10,159 nucleotides of DNA, taken from contig DKXQ01000205.1 in the NCBI GenBank assembly GCA_002493085.1, positions 5,565 through 15,723 on the forward strand, read 5' to 3'. How positions within the stretch are numbered: position 1 is the first letter of the stretch; each line of letters begins with the position of its first letter. This document shows, one piece after another, positions 1 through 8,646 of the stretch. The position numbers and the translations under genes are program-made. Source of the DNA: Lachnoclostridium sp. UBA7122 (GTDB lineage Bacteria > Bacillota > Clostridia > Lachnospirales > Lachnospiraceae). The notes beneath the pieces were generated by a model, which saw only the letters and a program-made list of their open reading frames with translations, did not search any database and was not told where the DNA came from.

Positions 1-63
1 AATTTTGAAACCGCCAGAGCCACAATGCAAAAACTGGATGCAGCCTGTATTAGCAAGAATTGA
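1..63 (+). CDS. C-terminal tail of an unidentified upstream gene (partial)
   Basis: The first frame is open from the window edge and stops at TGA 61-63, giving a 20-residue tail that ends in LDAACISKN. The residue composition (Glu, Ala, Arg, Lys, Leu, Asp) looks like an ordinary protein end. The second frame is also open to a stop near 74 but reads Pro- and Cys-rich and is less convincing. The tail is too short to name a family. It lies on the same strand as the GH3 gene, 110 bases upstream of it, so it may be an earlier gene of the same locus. Frame choice is an inference. Confidence 0.4.
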   Translation, partial: NFETARATMQKLDAACISKN

Positions 64-106
64 TAATTTATAGGCAAAAATTTAGAAGATTAAAAGCGCT
101 GTTTTT

Positions 107-125
107 ATTACAATAATGTTGTAAT
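107..125. promoter_or_regulatory. Perfect inverted repeat upstream of the GH3 gene, possible operator
   Basis: ATTACAA (107-113) and TTGTAAT (119-125) are exact inverted copies separated by five bases (TAATG). The repeat lies about 50 bases upstream of the GH3 start, in the only gap before that gene (64-173). A 19-bp dyad in this place could be a binding site for a dimeric regulator. It is not followed by a T tract and is AT-rich, so it is unlikely to be a terminator. I could not find a convincing sigma-A promoter with correct spacing in this gap. Function is inferred from symmetry and position only. Confidence 0.35.
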
Positions 126-173
126 CTGATATGGGTATTTTGGAAAAATATATATTATAAAGGTGGAAAAGAA

Positions 174-2318
174 ATGAGCAAAAAGACAAGAGAATATGCG
201 CATGAGCTTGTAGAAAAAATGACTATAGAGGAAAAGATGCAGCAGATGCTTTATGAATCCCCGGCTATTGAAAGGCTTGGAATACCTGCATATAACTGGT
301 GGAACGAAGCACTGCATGGTGTGGCAAGGGCTGGTGTGGCAACTGTTTTCCCACAGTCAATAGGAATGGCAGCCTCTTTTGATACAGGACTTTTATACAG
401 GATTGCGGATGTTGTATCAACTGAAGGCCGTGCAAAGTTTAATGAATTTGCGAAACGTGGAGACCGTGGCATTTATAAAGGGCTGACATTCTGGGCTCCT
501 AATATAAATATATTCCGTGACCCAAGATGGGGACGCGGACATGAAACATATGGGGAAGACCCTTATCTTTCATCAGAGCTTGGAATGGCATATATAAAAG
601 GGTTACAGGGAGAAGATAAAGACCATCTTAAATCGGCTGCATGCGCAAAACATTTTGCAGTACATAGCGGGCCAGAAGCAGTCCGTCATGAATTTGATGC
701 CAAAGTGTCTGTGCATGATTTATATGACACTTATCTTTATGCATTTAGCCGGTGTGTAAAAGAAGCAAAAGTTGAAGCAGTAATGGGAGCTTATAACAGG
801 GTAAATGGTGAACCGGCATGTGGCAGCCGTAAACTGCTAAAAGATATATTAAGGAATGAATGGCAGTTTGAAGGACATGTAGTATCTGACTGCTGGGCAA
901 TAAATGATTTCCATGAAAACCACCATGTAACAGATACAGTTGAAGAATCTGCTGCAATGGCAGTTAATAATGGCTGTGATTTGAACTGTGGTACAGCATA
1001 TTTACATCTTATGCCTGCTTATGAAAAAGGGCTTATAAGTGAAGAAGCAATAACAGAAGCAGCAGAACGCCTGCTTGAAGTAAGGATACGTTTAGGAATG
1101 ATGGAGAATTACCCATCCCCATACAAAGATATACCATATAGTAAAGTTGAGTGTAAGGAACATATAGAACTTTCTGTTGAAGCAGCAAAGAGGAGCATGG
1201 TTTTACTAAAAAATAAAAATAATATCCTGCCTTTAAATAAAGAAGAAATAAATACAATTGCAGTAATAGGGCCAAATGCTAATTCAAGGGATGCACTTGT
1301 GGGCAATTATACAGGGACATCTTCAAGGTATATAACACCACTTGAGGGAATACAGCAATACCTGGAATATGAAAAAGAAGTATTATATGCTGAGGGCTGC
1401 CATTTATACAGGGATAAAGTAGAATTTCTTGCAGAAAAGAAAGACCGTTTTGAAGAAGCGGTTATAGCTGCGGAAAGGGCTGATGTTGTAGTTTTATGCC
1501 TGGGACTTGATGCCACTATAGAAGGTGAAGAAGGAGATGCAGGTAATGAGTATGCCAGCGGGGATAAGCCAGACCTTAAACTTCCAGGGCTGCAGCAGGA
1601 GCTTCTGGAGACAATAACAGCAGTTGGAAAGCCTGTAATACTTGTATTACTTGCAGGAAGTGCAATGGATATTTCATGGGCAGACAAGAATGTAGATGCA
1701 GTTATTGATGCATGGTATCCAGGAGCACGTGGCGGAAAGGCAATCGCAGAAATACTATTTGGTGAAGATTCTCCATCAGGCAAGCTTCCAGTTACATTTT
1801 ACGAAGATACAGACAGCCTTCCTGATTTCTGTGATTATAGTATGTCAAACAGAACATACCGTTATACGGATTGTAAAGTGTTATATCCTTTTGGATATGG
1901 TTTGTCATATTCAGATATATATTATTCAGATTCAGCTACAGATATTACAGAATGTACAATTACTGACAGTGTTCTGGTAAAGACAAAAGTTACTAATAAA
2001 GGCTCTTATAAAGTTAATGAAAGTGTACAGGTTTATATAAAACATAAAGACCCTGAAGCTTATGAACCAGGATACCAGTTAAAGAAAGTACAGTGTGTAA
2101 ATTTAGCTCCAGGTGAAGAGAAAGAAGTAGAATTTACATTAAATCCAAGGGATTTTGCAATTATTACAGAAGACGGACAGTGTGTTTTAAGGCCTGGGGA
2201 ATATATTATAAGCATTGGAGGGCAGCAGCCTGGTGAAAGAAGTGAAAAGCTTACAGGAAAGAAAACAGATACTTTTATAATAAAAAGAACAGGTAATGAA
2301 TGTATAACAGATTACTAA
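174..2318 (+). CDS. GH3 glycoside hydrolase, beta-xylosidase / alpha-L-arabinofuranosidase type
   Basis: This 714-residue enzyme is predicted to remove xylose or arabinose from the non-reducing ends of oligosaccharides with retention of configuration. The N-terminal GH3 barrel spans about residues 15-310 and holds the DPRWGRGHETYGEDP block (116-130), the AKHF substrate-binding block (K159, H160) and GHVVSDCWAI, in which D239 is the expected nucleophile. The SDC version of that motif and the nearby YNRVNGEPACGS block resemble the plant-like beta-xylosidase branch more than the beta-glucosidase branch. The GH3 C-terminal domain starts near MVLLKN (342). A Glu cluster, E450-E453, before the LPGLQQELL block is the likely site of the acid/base. 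A fibronectin III-like domain covers about 600-690. There is no signal peptide, so it should act in the cytoplasm on imported sugars. AAGGTGG (160-166) precedes the ATG with normal spacing. Beta-glucosidase activity cannot be excluded from sequence. Confidence 0.93.
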   Translation: MSKKTREYAHELVEKMTIEEKMQQMLYESPAIERLGIPAYNWWNEALHGVARAGVATVFPQSIGMAASFDTGLLYRIADVVSTEGRAKFNEFAKRGDRGIYKGLTFWAPNINIFRDPRWGRGHETYGEDPYLSSELGMAYIKGLQGEDKDHLKSAACAKHFAVHSGPEAVRHEFDAKVSVHDLYDTYLYAFSRCVKEAKVEAVMGAYNRVNGEPACGSRKLLKDILRNEWQFEGHVVSDCWAINDFHENHHVTDTVEESAAMAVNNGCDLNCGTAYLHLMPAYEKGLISEEAITEAAERLLEVRIRLGMMENYPSPYKDIPYSKVECKEHIELSVEAAKRSMVLLKNKNNILPLNKEEINTIAVIGPNANSRDALVGNYTGTSSRYITPLEGIQQYLEYEKEVLYAEGCHLYRDKVEFLAEKKDRFEEAVIAAERADVVVLCLGLDATIEGEEGDAGNEYASGDKPDLKLPGLQQELLETITAVGKPVILVLLAGSAMDISWADKNVDAVIDAWYPGARGGKAIAEILFGEDSPSGKLPVTFYEDTDSLPDFCDYSMSNRTYRYTDCKVLYPFGYGLSYSDIYYSDSATDITECTITDSVLVKTKVTNKGSYKVNESVQVYIKHKDPEAYEPGYQLKKVQCVNLAPGEEKEVEFTLNPRDFAIITEDGQCVLRPGEYIISIGGQQPGERSEKLTGKKTDTFIIKRTGNECITDY

Positions 2319-2329
2319 GAACAAATTTG

Positions 2330-2356
2330 ATACCCCGCCAGCTTGCTGCGGGGTAT
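2330..2356 (+). terminator. GC-rich hairpin between the GH3 and GH115 genes (attenuating terminator or mRNA-stability hairpin)
   Basis: ATACCCCGC (2330-2338) pairs perfectly with GCGGGGTAT (2348-2356). Inside the loop AGC and GCT can pair around TT with one bulged C, giving about 12 base pairs in all. It starts 12 bases after the GH3 stop codon. The following sequence (TTGATTATCATTTT) is T-rich but interrupted, so termination may be partial. A hairpin here would let the GH3 gene be expressed more strongly than the genes behind it, or protect the 3' end of its message. No clear new promoter is visible before the GH115 gene, 39 bases further on. Confidence 0.6.
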
Positions 2357-2395
2357 TTGATTATCATTTTGGAAATTACAGGCAGGAGGCTCTAA

Positions 2396-5260
2396 ATGGA
2401 TAATAAAGAACAGATAGTTTCGGATATAAATAAATGTGTTCCTATTATTGTTGAAAATACAGCATATGAAGGTATTAAAAAAATTGCGTGTAAGGCAGCA
2501 GGGGATATGGAACTTGTAATAGGCCAAAAACCATGTATAACAGATAGCTGCCCTGAAGGTGCTAAAGAAGCAGTACTGTTTGCAACAGCCGGAAGAAGCA
2601 GTATTTTAGACACTATAGAACAAAATGGGAAAATTGATTTAAGCAGGATAAAGAACCACAGGGAAGTATATGGGATATTTTTTATAGAAAATCCCTGTGA
2701 AAATATTAAAAAAATGCTGGTGGTAGCAGGAAGTGACAAACGTGGAACTATTTATGGCATATTCAGGCTGTCAGAAAAATTTGGGATAAGCCCTCTTGTA
2801 TACTGGGGTGATGTATATGTAGAATGTACAGGCAGCATTGTTTTTAGCAAAGATATGGAAGAAATATCTAAAGAACCCTCAGTAAAATACAGGGGATTTT
2901 TTATTAATGATGAGTGGCCTTGTTTTGGAAACTGGGCAATGGAACATTTTGGCGGGTTTTGTACAGAAATGTATGACAAAGTATTTGAACTGCTTTTAAG
3001 GCTTAAAGGAAATTACCTCTGGCCTGCAATGTGGTCTTCGTCATTTGCACTTGACGGGCCAGGCAGCAGCAACGAAGAATTAGCAGATGAGTATGGGATA
3101 ATTATTGGCAACTCCCACCATGAACCATGTCTGAGGGCAGGCGAGGAGTGGGATATATATAAAAGCAATAATCAGGAATATGGAACAGAGTGGAATTATG
3201 TTACTAATAAAAACGGATTGTTAAAATTCTGGCGTGATGGGCTTATACGCAGTGGAAAATATGAAAACATAATTACTGTCGGTATGAGAGGTGAGCGTGA
3301 CAGTATAATGCAGGGAAGCAATTCCCTTGAAGAAAGCATAAATTTATGGAAAGATATCATTACCATGCAGGACAAGTTAATATCCAGATATGCTGATACA
3401 AAAGATTATACCCATCCAAGGCTGATGGCAATTTATAAAGAAGTAGAAGAATATTTTTACGGCACATATAAAGTAAGAGGATTAAAAGACTGGGACGGCC
3501 TTGATTCTGTAATATTAATGTTTTGTGAGGATAATTATGGATATATGCGGAAACTCCCAGACAAGTCCATGCAAAAGCATACCGGGGGTTTTGGCATGTA
3601 TTACCATCTGGATTATCATGGTGAGCCTGTTTCTTATGAGTGGATAAACACAACACAGTTATCAAAAATATGGGAGCAGATGACACAGGCATATGAATAT
3701 GGCATACATGATATGTGGATAGTCAATGCAGGTGATATAAAAGGAAATGAATTTCCACTTTCTTATTTTATGGACATGGCGTACGATTTTGATAAATGGG
3801 GTACAAAAAATCTGGACAGTTATAATGTTTATACAATGGAATGGATTAAAACGCAGTTTAAGAAAGAAGAGTGTAAGGATATTATTAAACCCATTAATGA
3901 TGTATTAAATGAATGTATAAACCTGGCATCAATGCACAAACCAGAATCACTGGACAGCAGTACATTTCACGCATATAATTATGATGAATCAGACAGAATG
4001 ATTAAACGGATTATAAAATTGAGAAAGAAATCAGATAATATTAAGAGAAAAATGCCAGCAGAATATCTTGACACATATTACAGTATTATAGAGTATCAGG
4101 TTCTTATGTGTACAAATACACTTCTTATGAACCTATATGCCGGAAAGAATGAACATTATGCAAAACAGGGCAAAATAATAGCCAATAAATACAGGGATAA
4201 AGTAAGGTGTGAAATTTATAAAAATAAAAGATATAGAGAAAAATTTGCAGCATTTAAAAACAGCAAATGGAGCGGGATGGAACTTGGGCACCATACTGGC
4301 TTTGTAAAATGGAATGAAGACGGGTGCAGATGGCCAGTGCGTTATACAGTTGAACCATTAGACAATGCACAGATGATAGTATCGCTAAAAAATAAAAGGG
4401 AAATTGCAGTAAAAAATTATGGAGAGCCGGAGAATATAGAAATCAAAGATTTTTTATATCCAGGAACAAATACTGTCAGAATTGAAATTGATAATGGTGG
4501 AAAAGAGGAATTTGAATGTACTATAGATTCTTCCGGATGTGCATGGCTTAAGCTGGAACAGACACAAAAACATATATCCTGCCACAGTACTCTTTACATT
4601 TCATGTATAGAAAGCCTGCTGCCTGATATGCCAAAGAAACATGTAATTTATATAAAAGGTGCTGGTGCAAAAGTGGCTGTCAGTATATGGGGATGCCGTC
4701 TGGATACACAAGGTTTCCAGAAAGGCACATATTTTGAAAAAGATGGGGTCATATCAATACATGCAGGCCATTATTCATATAAGATAGATGGCAGTATCAG
4801 GAAATGGGAGCTTCTAAGTAATTATGGCAAGCTGGGCTGTGCCTGTAAAGCACTTCCAGTAAAAAACTGTTCTGCTGGTGAAGTTTTACCAGTACTTGGG
4901 TATAATATTGTAGTAAAGGAAGAGGGATTATATTACCTGGAAATCTGGCAGGCTCCGTCAAATCCATTAACAGAAGGAGGCAGGATATATTTTGGGCTGT
5001 CTGTGAATAATAAAGATTTAGGAAAAATTCCATCAGTTTCCAAAGACTACAAAGCCGGGGAGGCCTGCAATGCAGAATGGAGCCAGGGAGTAATGGAGCA
5101 GGTACATAAAACCAGGTTACATATAAATCTAAACCAGGGCCTGAATAAGATAGAAATATATGCTATAGACCCGGAATTTGTATTAGAAGGGATATTTATT
5201 TCAAAAGATATTTTAAAAAAATCATATTTAGGGCCTTCCGTAAGCTATCATGGAGGATAA
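2396..5260 (+). CDS. GH115 xylan alpha-1,2-glucuronidase
   Basis: A 954-residue protein with the hallmark blocks of family GH115, whose members remove glucuronic acid or 4-O-methylglucuronic acid from xylan or its oligosaccharides. An N-terminal alpha/beta domain (about 1-160) includes the AGSDKRGTIYGIF block (111-123). The catalytic barrel follows, with YRGFFINDEWP (165-175), LKGNYLWPAMW (203-213), GNSHHEPC (238-245), VGMRGERD (295-302), FCEDNYGYMR (376-385), YYHLDYHGEPVSYEW (402-416) and MWIVNAGDIKG (440-450). Acidic residues in these blocks (D172, E173, E299, E378, D379) are candidates for the active site, but I cannot assign roles. The remainder is helical followed by beta-rich C-terminal domains typical of the family. 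There is no signal peptide, so it is probably cytoplasmic and acts on imported oligosaccharides, unlike several studied GH115 enzymes that are exported. The start follows AGGAGG at 2384-2389. Length is normal for GH115. Confidence 0.93.
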   Translation: MDNKEQIVSDINKCVPIIVENTAYEGIKKIACKAAGDMELVIGQKPCITDSCPEGAKEAVLFATAGRSSILDTIEQNGKIDLSRIKNHREVYGIFFIENPCENIKKMLVVAGSDKRGTIYGIFRLSEKFGISPLVYWGDVYVECTGSIVFSKDMEEISKEPSVKYRGFFINDEWPCFGNWAMEHFGGFCTEMYDKVFELLLRLKGNYLWPAMWSSSFALDGPGSSNEELADEYGIIIGNSHHEPCLRAGEEWDIYKSNNQEYGTEWNYVTNKNGLLKFWRDGLIRSGKYENIITVGMRGERDSIMQGSNSLEESINLWKDIITMQDKLISRYADTKDYTHPRLMAIYKEVEEYFYGTYKVRGLKDWDGLDSVILMFCEDNYGYMRKLPDKSMQKHTGGFGMYYHLDYHGEPVSYEWINTTQLSKIWEQMTQAYEYGIHDMWIVNAGDIKGNEFPLSYFMDMAYDFDKWGTKNLDSYNVYTMEWIKTQFKKEECKDIIKPINDVLNECINLASMHKPESLDSSTFHAYNYDESDRMIKRIIKLRKKSDNIKRKMPAEYLDTYYSIIEYQVLMCTNTLLMNLYAGKNEHYAKQGKIIANKYRDKVRCEIYKNKRYREKFAAFKNSKWSGMELGHHTGFVKWNEDGCRWPVRYTVEPLDNAQMIVSLKNKREIAVKNYGEPENIEIKDFLYPGTNTVRIEIDNGGKEEFECTIDSSGCAWLKLEQTQKHISCHSTLYISCIESLLPDMPKKHVIYIKGAGAKVAVSIWGCRLDTQGFQKGTYFEKDGVISIHAGHYSYKIDGSIRKWELLSNYGKLGCACKALPVKNCSAGEVLPVLGYNIVVKEEGLYYLEIWQAPSNPLTEGGRIYFGLSVNNKDLGKIPSVSKDYKAGEACNAEWSQGVMEQVHKTRLHINLNQGLNKIEIYAIDPEFVLEGIFISKDILKKSYLGPSVSYHGG
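5252..5256 (+). promoter_or_regulatory. Ribosome binding site of the histidine kinase, inside the end of the GH115 gene
   Basis: GGAGG is formed by the last two glycine codons of the GH115 gene, just before its TAA (5258-5260). It lies five bases before ATG 5262. An upstream in-frame ATG at 5250 overlaps this motif and has no Shine-Dalgarno sequence before it. This favours 5262 as the true start and suggests translational coupling between the enzyme and the kinase. Confidence 0.7.
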
Positions 5261-5261
5261 A

Positions 5262-7034
5262 ATGAAAAATATCTTACATAAACTGGAAGAACATATTGAC
5301 AATTATAAAATAAAGAAAAAGTTTTATTTATTATATATAATATGTGTACTGTTTCCACTAATATTTACAGATAGTATAATAGTTTATATTGTCGTCTGTT
5401 CAGAAAAAATATCAATGTATAATGAGATGGACAATATGGCAAATGCTGTCAGGTACAGCCTTGGGAACCAGATTGAACAGGCAGCAAGGCTTGGCAAAAG
5501 CATATATATGGACAGAAAAACTAATGATTTTATGGACAGGAAATATAAAAATTCTTATGAATATGTAACAAGTTACCAGAAGTTCACAAAACATATGTGG
5601 CCTGGCAATATTGCCGTACTTGATAATATAAAATTTACTATGTACAGTGATAATAATACAATTATTAATGGTGGCAGGTTTTCCAGAATTGAAAAAGAAT
5701 CTGGTTCACAGTGGTATACATTTTTTAAAAAACAAGGGATGCCACAGCTTTTATATTTTGATTATGATACAACACAATGGCCGGCAGCAGAGCCACAGCG
5801 TAAAATGATGTTTATACAAAAGTTAGATTTTTATAATAAACAACGGGAAAAAATTCTTTTAATAGAGCTTGATTATGCTGGCATAAACAGATATCTCAAA
5901 CAGATGAATTACCAGATGGATATTTTTATATGCCACAATGGAAGGATTGTTTTATCAAATGGAAAATATACAAGCATAGGCAAGGAATTTGAAGAATTTA
6001 GTAATTACAGCAAGGTAGGTTATAAAACAGAAATGGATATTTACGGTGCAGAAATGGAAATATGTGTTATTAATTCCCAGATAAATATCCTGGCAGAGAT
6101 ACGCAAAAACTTTCCTGTCATATTATTTCTAGTATTTCTAAATGCTGTGTTGCCTGCAATTATGCTGCGGTTTTTGAATAAATCATTTACAGTAAGGCTT
6201 GGAATATTAAGTGATACATTTAAGAATATAAATAATGAAAATCTTATTGGAATTGAAAATGTGCATGGTGAAGATGAAATAGGAAACCTTATGCGCAGCT
6301 ATAATAAAATGGCAAAGAGAATAAATTCGCTTATACAAATAGTCTATAAAAATAAAATAAAAGAACAGGAAATGACAGTTGCAAGGCAGAAAGCCGAACT
6401 GCTTGCACTTCACAGCCAGATTAACCCGCATTTTTTGTTTAATGCACTAGAAAGTATAAGGATGCACAGTGTTTTGAAAAAAGAAACCGAAACTGCTGAT
6501 ATGATAGAAAAATTAGCTGTATTACAGAGGCAGTATGTAGACTGGGGAGAAGATTTAGTTGCAATAGAAAAAGAAACAGAATTTGCAAGGGCATATTTAA
6601 GCATACAGAAATACAGGTTTGGAAGCAAATTGTCATATGAAATAAATGTAGATGATGAATGTAAGAAATATATAATACCAAAGCTTACAGTAGTAACCTT
6701 TGTTGAAAATGCCTGTGTACATGGCATAGAAAGTAAAGCAGCACCAGGATGGGTGTTTGTACGTATTTATATAAAAGATATGTATCTGTATCTGGAAATT
6801 GAAGACACAGGAAAAGGAATGGATGAGATTCTTATGGAAAAACTTTTATGGAAGATGCGTAATGCAAGTATTGGACTTTTACAAGAAAAAGGGCGGGTTG
6901 GTGTGGTTAATGCATGTCTGCGCCTGAAGATGGAAACTGGTGGTGAAGCAGGATTTGAACTTGACGGGGAAGAAGGGATGGGTCTTATTGTACAAATTAA
7001 AATCCCATGCAAATGTTTAAAATATGTAGATTAA
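5262..7034 (+). CDS. YesM-type sensor histidine kinase
   Basis: A 590-residue membrane kinase of the LytS/YesM class (His_kinase domain PF06580) that should phosphorylate the response regulator encoded next to it. A first membrane helix lies at about 22-46 (FYLLYIICVLFPLIF), followed by an extracytoplasmic sensor region of about 235 residues, a second helix at about 284-304 (FPVILFLVFLNAVLPAIM) and a HAMP linker to about 360. The phospho-acceptor block is HSQINPHFLFNALESIR with H390. The ATP-binding domain has the N box FVENACVHG (N483), DTGKGM (D515) and a variant second glycine box, GRVGVVN. The start at 5262 is chosen over 5250 (four codons longer) because of the Shine-Dalgarno position. 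It begins one base after the GH115 stop, so it is co-transcribed and probably coupled. In this family the ligand is often an oligosaccharide or its binding protein; here a xylan fragment is an inference from context. Confidence 0.93.
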   Translation: MKNILHKLEEHIDNYKIKKKFYLLYIICVLFPLIFTDSIIVYIVVCSEKISMYNEMDNMANAVRYSLGNQIEQAARLGKSIYMDRKTNDFMDRKYKNSYEYVTSYQKFTKHMWPGNIAVLDNIKFTMYSDNNTIINGGRFSRIEKESGSQWYTFFKKQGMPQLLYFDYDTTQWPAAEPQRKMMFIQKLDFYNKQREKILLIELDYAGINRYLKQMNYQMDIFICHNGRIVLSNGKYTSIGKEFEEFSNYSKVGYKTEMDIYGAEMEICVINSQINILAEIRKNFPVILFLVFLNAVLPAIMLRFLNKSFTVRLGILSDTFKNINNENLIGIENVHGEDEIGNLMRSYNKMAKRINSLIQIVYKNKIKEQEMTVARQKAELLALHSQINPHFLFNALESIRMHSVLKKETETADMIEKLAVLQRQYVDWGEDLVAIEKETEFARAYLSIQKYRFGSKLSYEINVDDECKKYIIPKLTVVTFVENACVHGIESKAAPGWVFVRIYIKDMYLYLEIEDTGKGMDEILMEKLLWKMRNASIGLLQEKGRVGVVNACLRLKMETGGEAGFELDGEEGMGLIVQIKIPCKCLKYVD

Positions 7035-7050
7035 GCCAGGAGGTAACAAT

Positions 7051-8646
7051 ATGTTAAAGGTTTTGCTTGTAGATGATGAACCATTTATATTACAAGGACT
7101 GGAGATACTAGTTGATTGGAAAAAAGAAGGCTTTGAAATTGTGGGAACAGCACAGGATGGCAATGAAGCACTTAAATTTTTAAAAAGCAACAGTGTAGAT
7201 TTAATTCTTGCAGATATAAATATGCCAATAGTTTCAGGACTGGAACTTTTAAAAAAGATAAGAGAAGAAGAGATATCAAATGCTTTTTTTGTAATATTAA
7301 GTGGTTATGCAGATTTTTTTTATGCCCAGAAAGCAATAAAATACAAATGTACAGATTATATTTTAAAACCTATTGAAAAAGAGCAGCTGCTAGAAATATT
7401 AAGAAAGGTAGCTGAGTTAGAAGCAGATAAGGAAGAAGAAACTAAAGAAAACCGTAAGCTTGAAAGAGCATACCTTGCGAGAAACCTTATAGCTGTTATC
7501 GGCGGGAAATATGATAATGTTAATTTAATGTGCGTAAAGGAACAGATGCGTTTTTCAGAAGTCCTGCGTTATGTGGAAATTGAGTTAGATGAAGAACAGC
7601 TTGATGAAGATATATCTGATGAAGATAAAAGGGCATACCAGAGAAAGCTGGCAGATGTATGTATAGAATTTTTAGGTGAAAATGCAGACCATTGTGTTTT
7701 TGATGTTTCTGGCAAAGAGAGAGTATATGATATTGGATTTGTATATTGTGATTATATGGCAAAGGAGAGCATGAGGACTGAAAGAGGATACCTTGGGTAT
7801 TTTATGTCAAACTTAAAACGTAAAGCTGAAATCCCGGTAATTATGCTGGTAGGAAAGAAAATTGATGATATAAAAAACATTGCCAAATCTTATAGTACAG
7901 TCTGCATACTCAGGTCATGCAAAGGTTTCAGGAGCAGTAAGGAAATATACTATTATGATGAAGAAATACAGGTTTCAAATGATGGAGTTATATTGTGTAA
8001 GAGTGAAATTGATACACTTTTGTCAGCTATTGAACAAAATGAGCAAGTACAGATACACAAAGCTGTAGACTGTTTTTTTGAGGCAATGCAACAGACGTGG
8101 GGGGGGGTAACAGAGGATTTTAAGAATTTAAATATAAATTATCTCATATTCCAGCTTATACATCTTGCAGCAAAACAGGATGATAATGTAAACCAGGAAG
8201 AAGTAATAAGACTGATAAGTGAACACTCATTCCATGAAGGCCTTATAAGAGGCAGTAAAGCGCATGTATTAGGTTTTGCATATGAGTATGCAGATTATCT
8301 TGCACAATTACGTAAAAATGTTTCAAGAGGTGTTCTTGGCAATATTGAAAGAGAGATTAAGAAAAATTATGCATCTAACCTGACCTTAAAAGAGCTTAGT
8401 GAGAAATATTATGTAAACAGTGCATATTTAGGGCAGCTTTTCCGTAAAAAATACGGCTGTTCATTTAAGGATTATTTAAACCAGATAAGGCTTGATAAAG
8501 CAGTATCATTATTAATACATACAGATAAAAAAATACTGCAGATTGCAGAAGAAGTAGGATATCATAACCTTGATTATTTTGTAAACCGTTTTATCAGTGC
8601 TAAAGGCTGTACACCAGCTAAATACAGACGGCAGTCCAGGTCTTAA
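7051..8646 (+). CDS. YesN-type response regulator with AraC DNA-binding domain
   Basis: A 531-residue regulator. The receiver domain (about 1-120) has the acidic pair D8/D9, phospho-acceptor D55 in LILADINMP, S84 in ILSGYADF and K106 in ILKPI, so all key residues are present. A middle region (about 120-425) of no clear family is usual for YesN-type proteins. The C-terminal AraC/XylS domain (431-531) has two helix-turn-helix units, around LTLKELSEKYYVNSAYLGQL and ILQIAEEVGYHNLDYFVNRF, and ends in the typical TPAKYRR block. It starts 16 bases after the kinase stop behind AGGAGGT (7038-7044), so the pair forms one transcription unit with GH115. The likely role is activation of the sugar importer promoter just downstream and perhaps of the enzyme genes. 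The coding sequence contains a run of nine G (8099-8107, codons 350-353). A one-base slip either way would remove the DNA-binding domain. No in-frame ATG follows the run. Confidence 0.94.
   Translation: MLKVLLVDDEPFILQGLEILVDWKKEGFEIVGTAQDGNEALKFLKSNSVDLILADINMPIVSGLELLKKIREEEISNAFFVILSGYADFFYAQKAIKYKCTDYILKPIEKEQLLEILRKVAELEADKEEETKENRKLERAYLARNLIAVIGGKYDNVNLMCVKEQMRFSEVLRYVEIELDEEQLDEDISDEDKRAYQRKLADVCIEFLGENADHCVFDVSGKERVYDIGFVYCDYMAKESMRTERGYLGYFMSNLKRKAEIPVIMLVGKKIDDIKNIAKSYSTVCILRSCKGFRSSKEIYYYDEEIQVSNDGVILCKSEIDTLLSAIEQNEQVQIHKAVDCFFEAMQQTWGGVTEDFKNLNINYLIFQLIHLAAKQDDNVNQEEVIRLISEHSFHEGLIRGSKAHVLGFAYEYADYLAQLRKNVSRGVLGNIEREIKKNYASNLTLKELSEKYYVNSAYLGQLFRKKYGCSFKDYLNQIRLDKAVSLLIHTDKKILQIAEEVGYHNLDYFVNRFISAKGCTPAKYRRQSRS
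8099..8107 (+). repeat. Nine-G homopolymer inside the response regulator gene
   Basis: Nine consecutive G follow T8098, reading TGG GGG GGG GTA (W350 G351 G352 V353). Loss of one G gives TGG GGG GGG TAA, an immediate stop. Gain of one G gives a stop (TAA) after eight codons counted from the TGG. In an otherwise AT-rich gene the tract stands out; I noticed no other G run longer than about five in the window. Such tracts are known slippage sites in bacterial phase-variable genes. Whether this one varies cannot be seen from a single sequence. Confidence 0.9.

Noticed and set aside
99..160. Sigma-A promoter for the GH3 gene
   Set aside because: Several -10-like and -35-like hexamers occur (TTACAA 108, TTGTAA 119, TATTTT 136, TATATT 151), but no pair has 16-18 base spacing, and the last is too close to the ribosome binding site.
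1307..1783. A 158-codon open frame on the - strand inside the GH3 gene
   Set aside because: Its translation is a Ser/Ala/Pro-rich low-complexity product with no recognisable domain, and it lies wholly within the clear GH3 coding sequence. It is a shadow frame.
2315..2739. Open frames on the - strand around the GH3-GH115 junction
   Set aside because: They overlap the GH115 start region, lack ribosome binding sites and known motifs, and are rich in Phe/Ile/Ser as expected of antisense to AT-rich coding DNA.
7314..7321. Run of eight T in the receiver domain as a second slippage site
   Set aside because: Runs of A or T of this length are common in such an AT-rich genome, and this one encodes ordinary Phe codons in the receiver, so it carries little signal.
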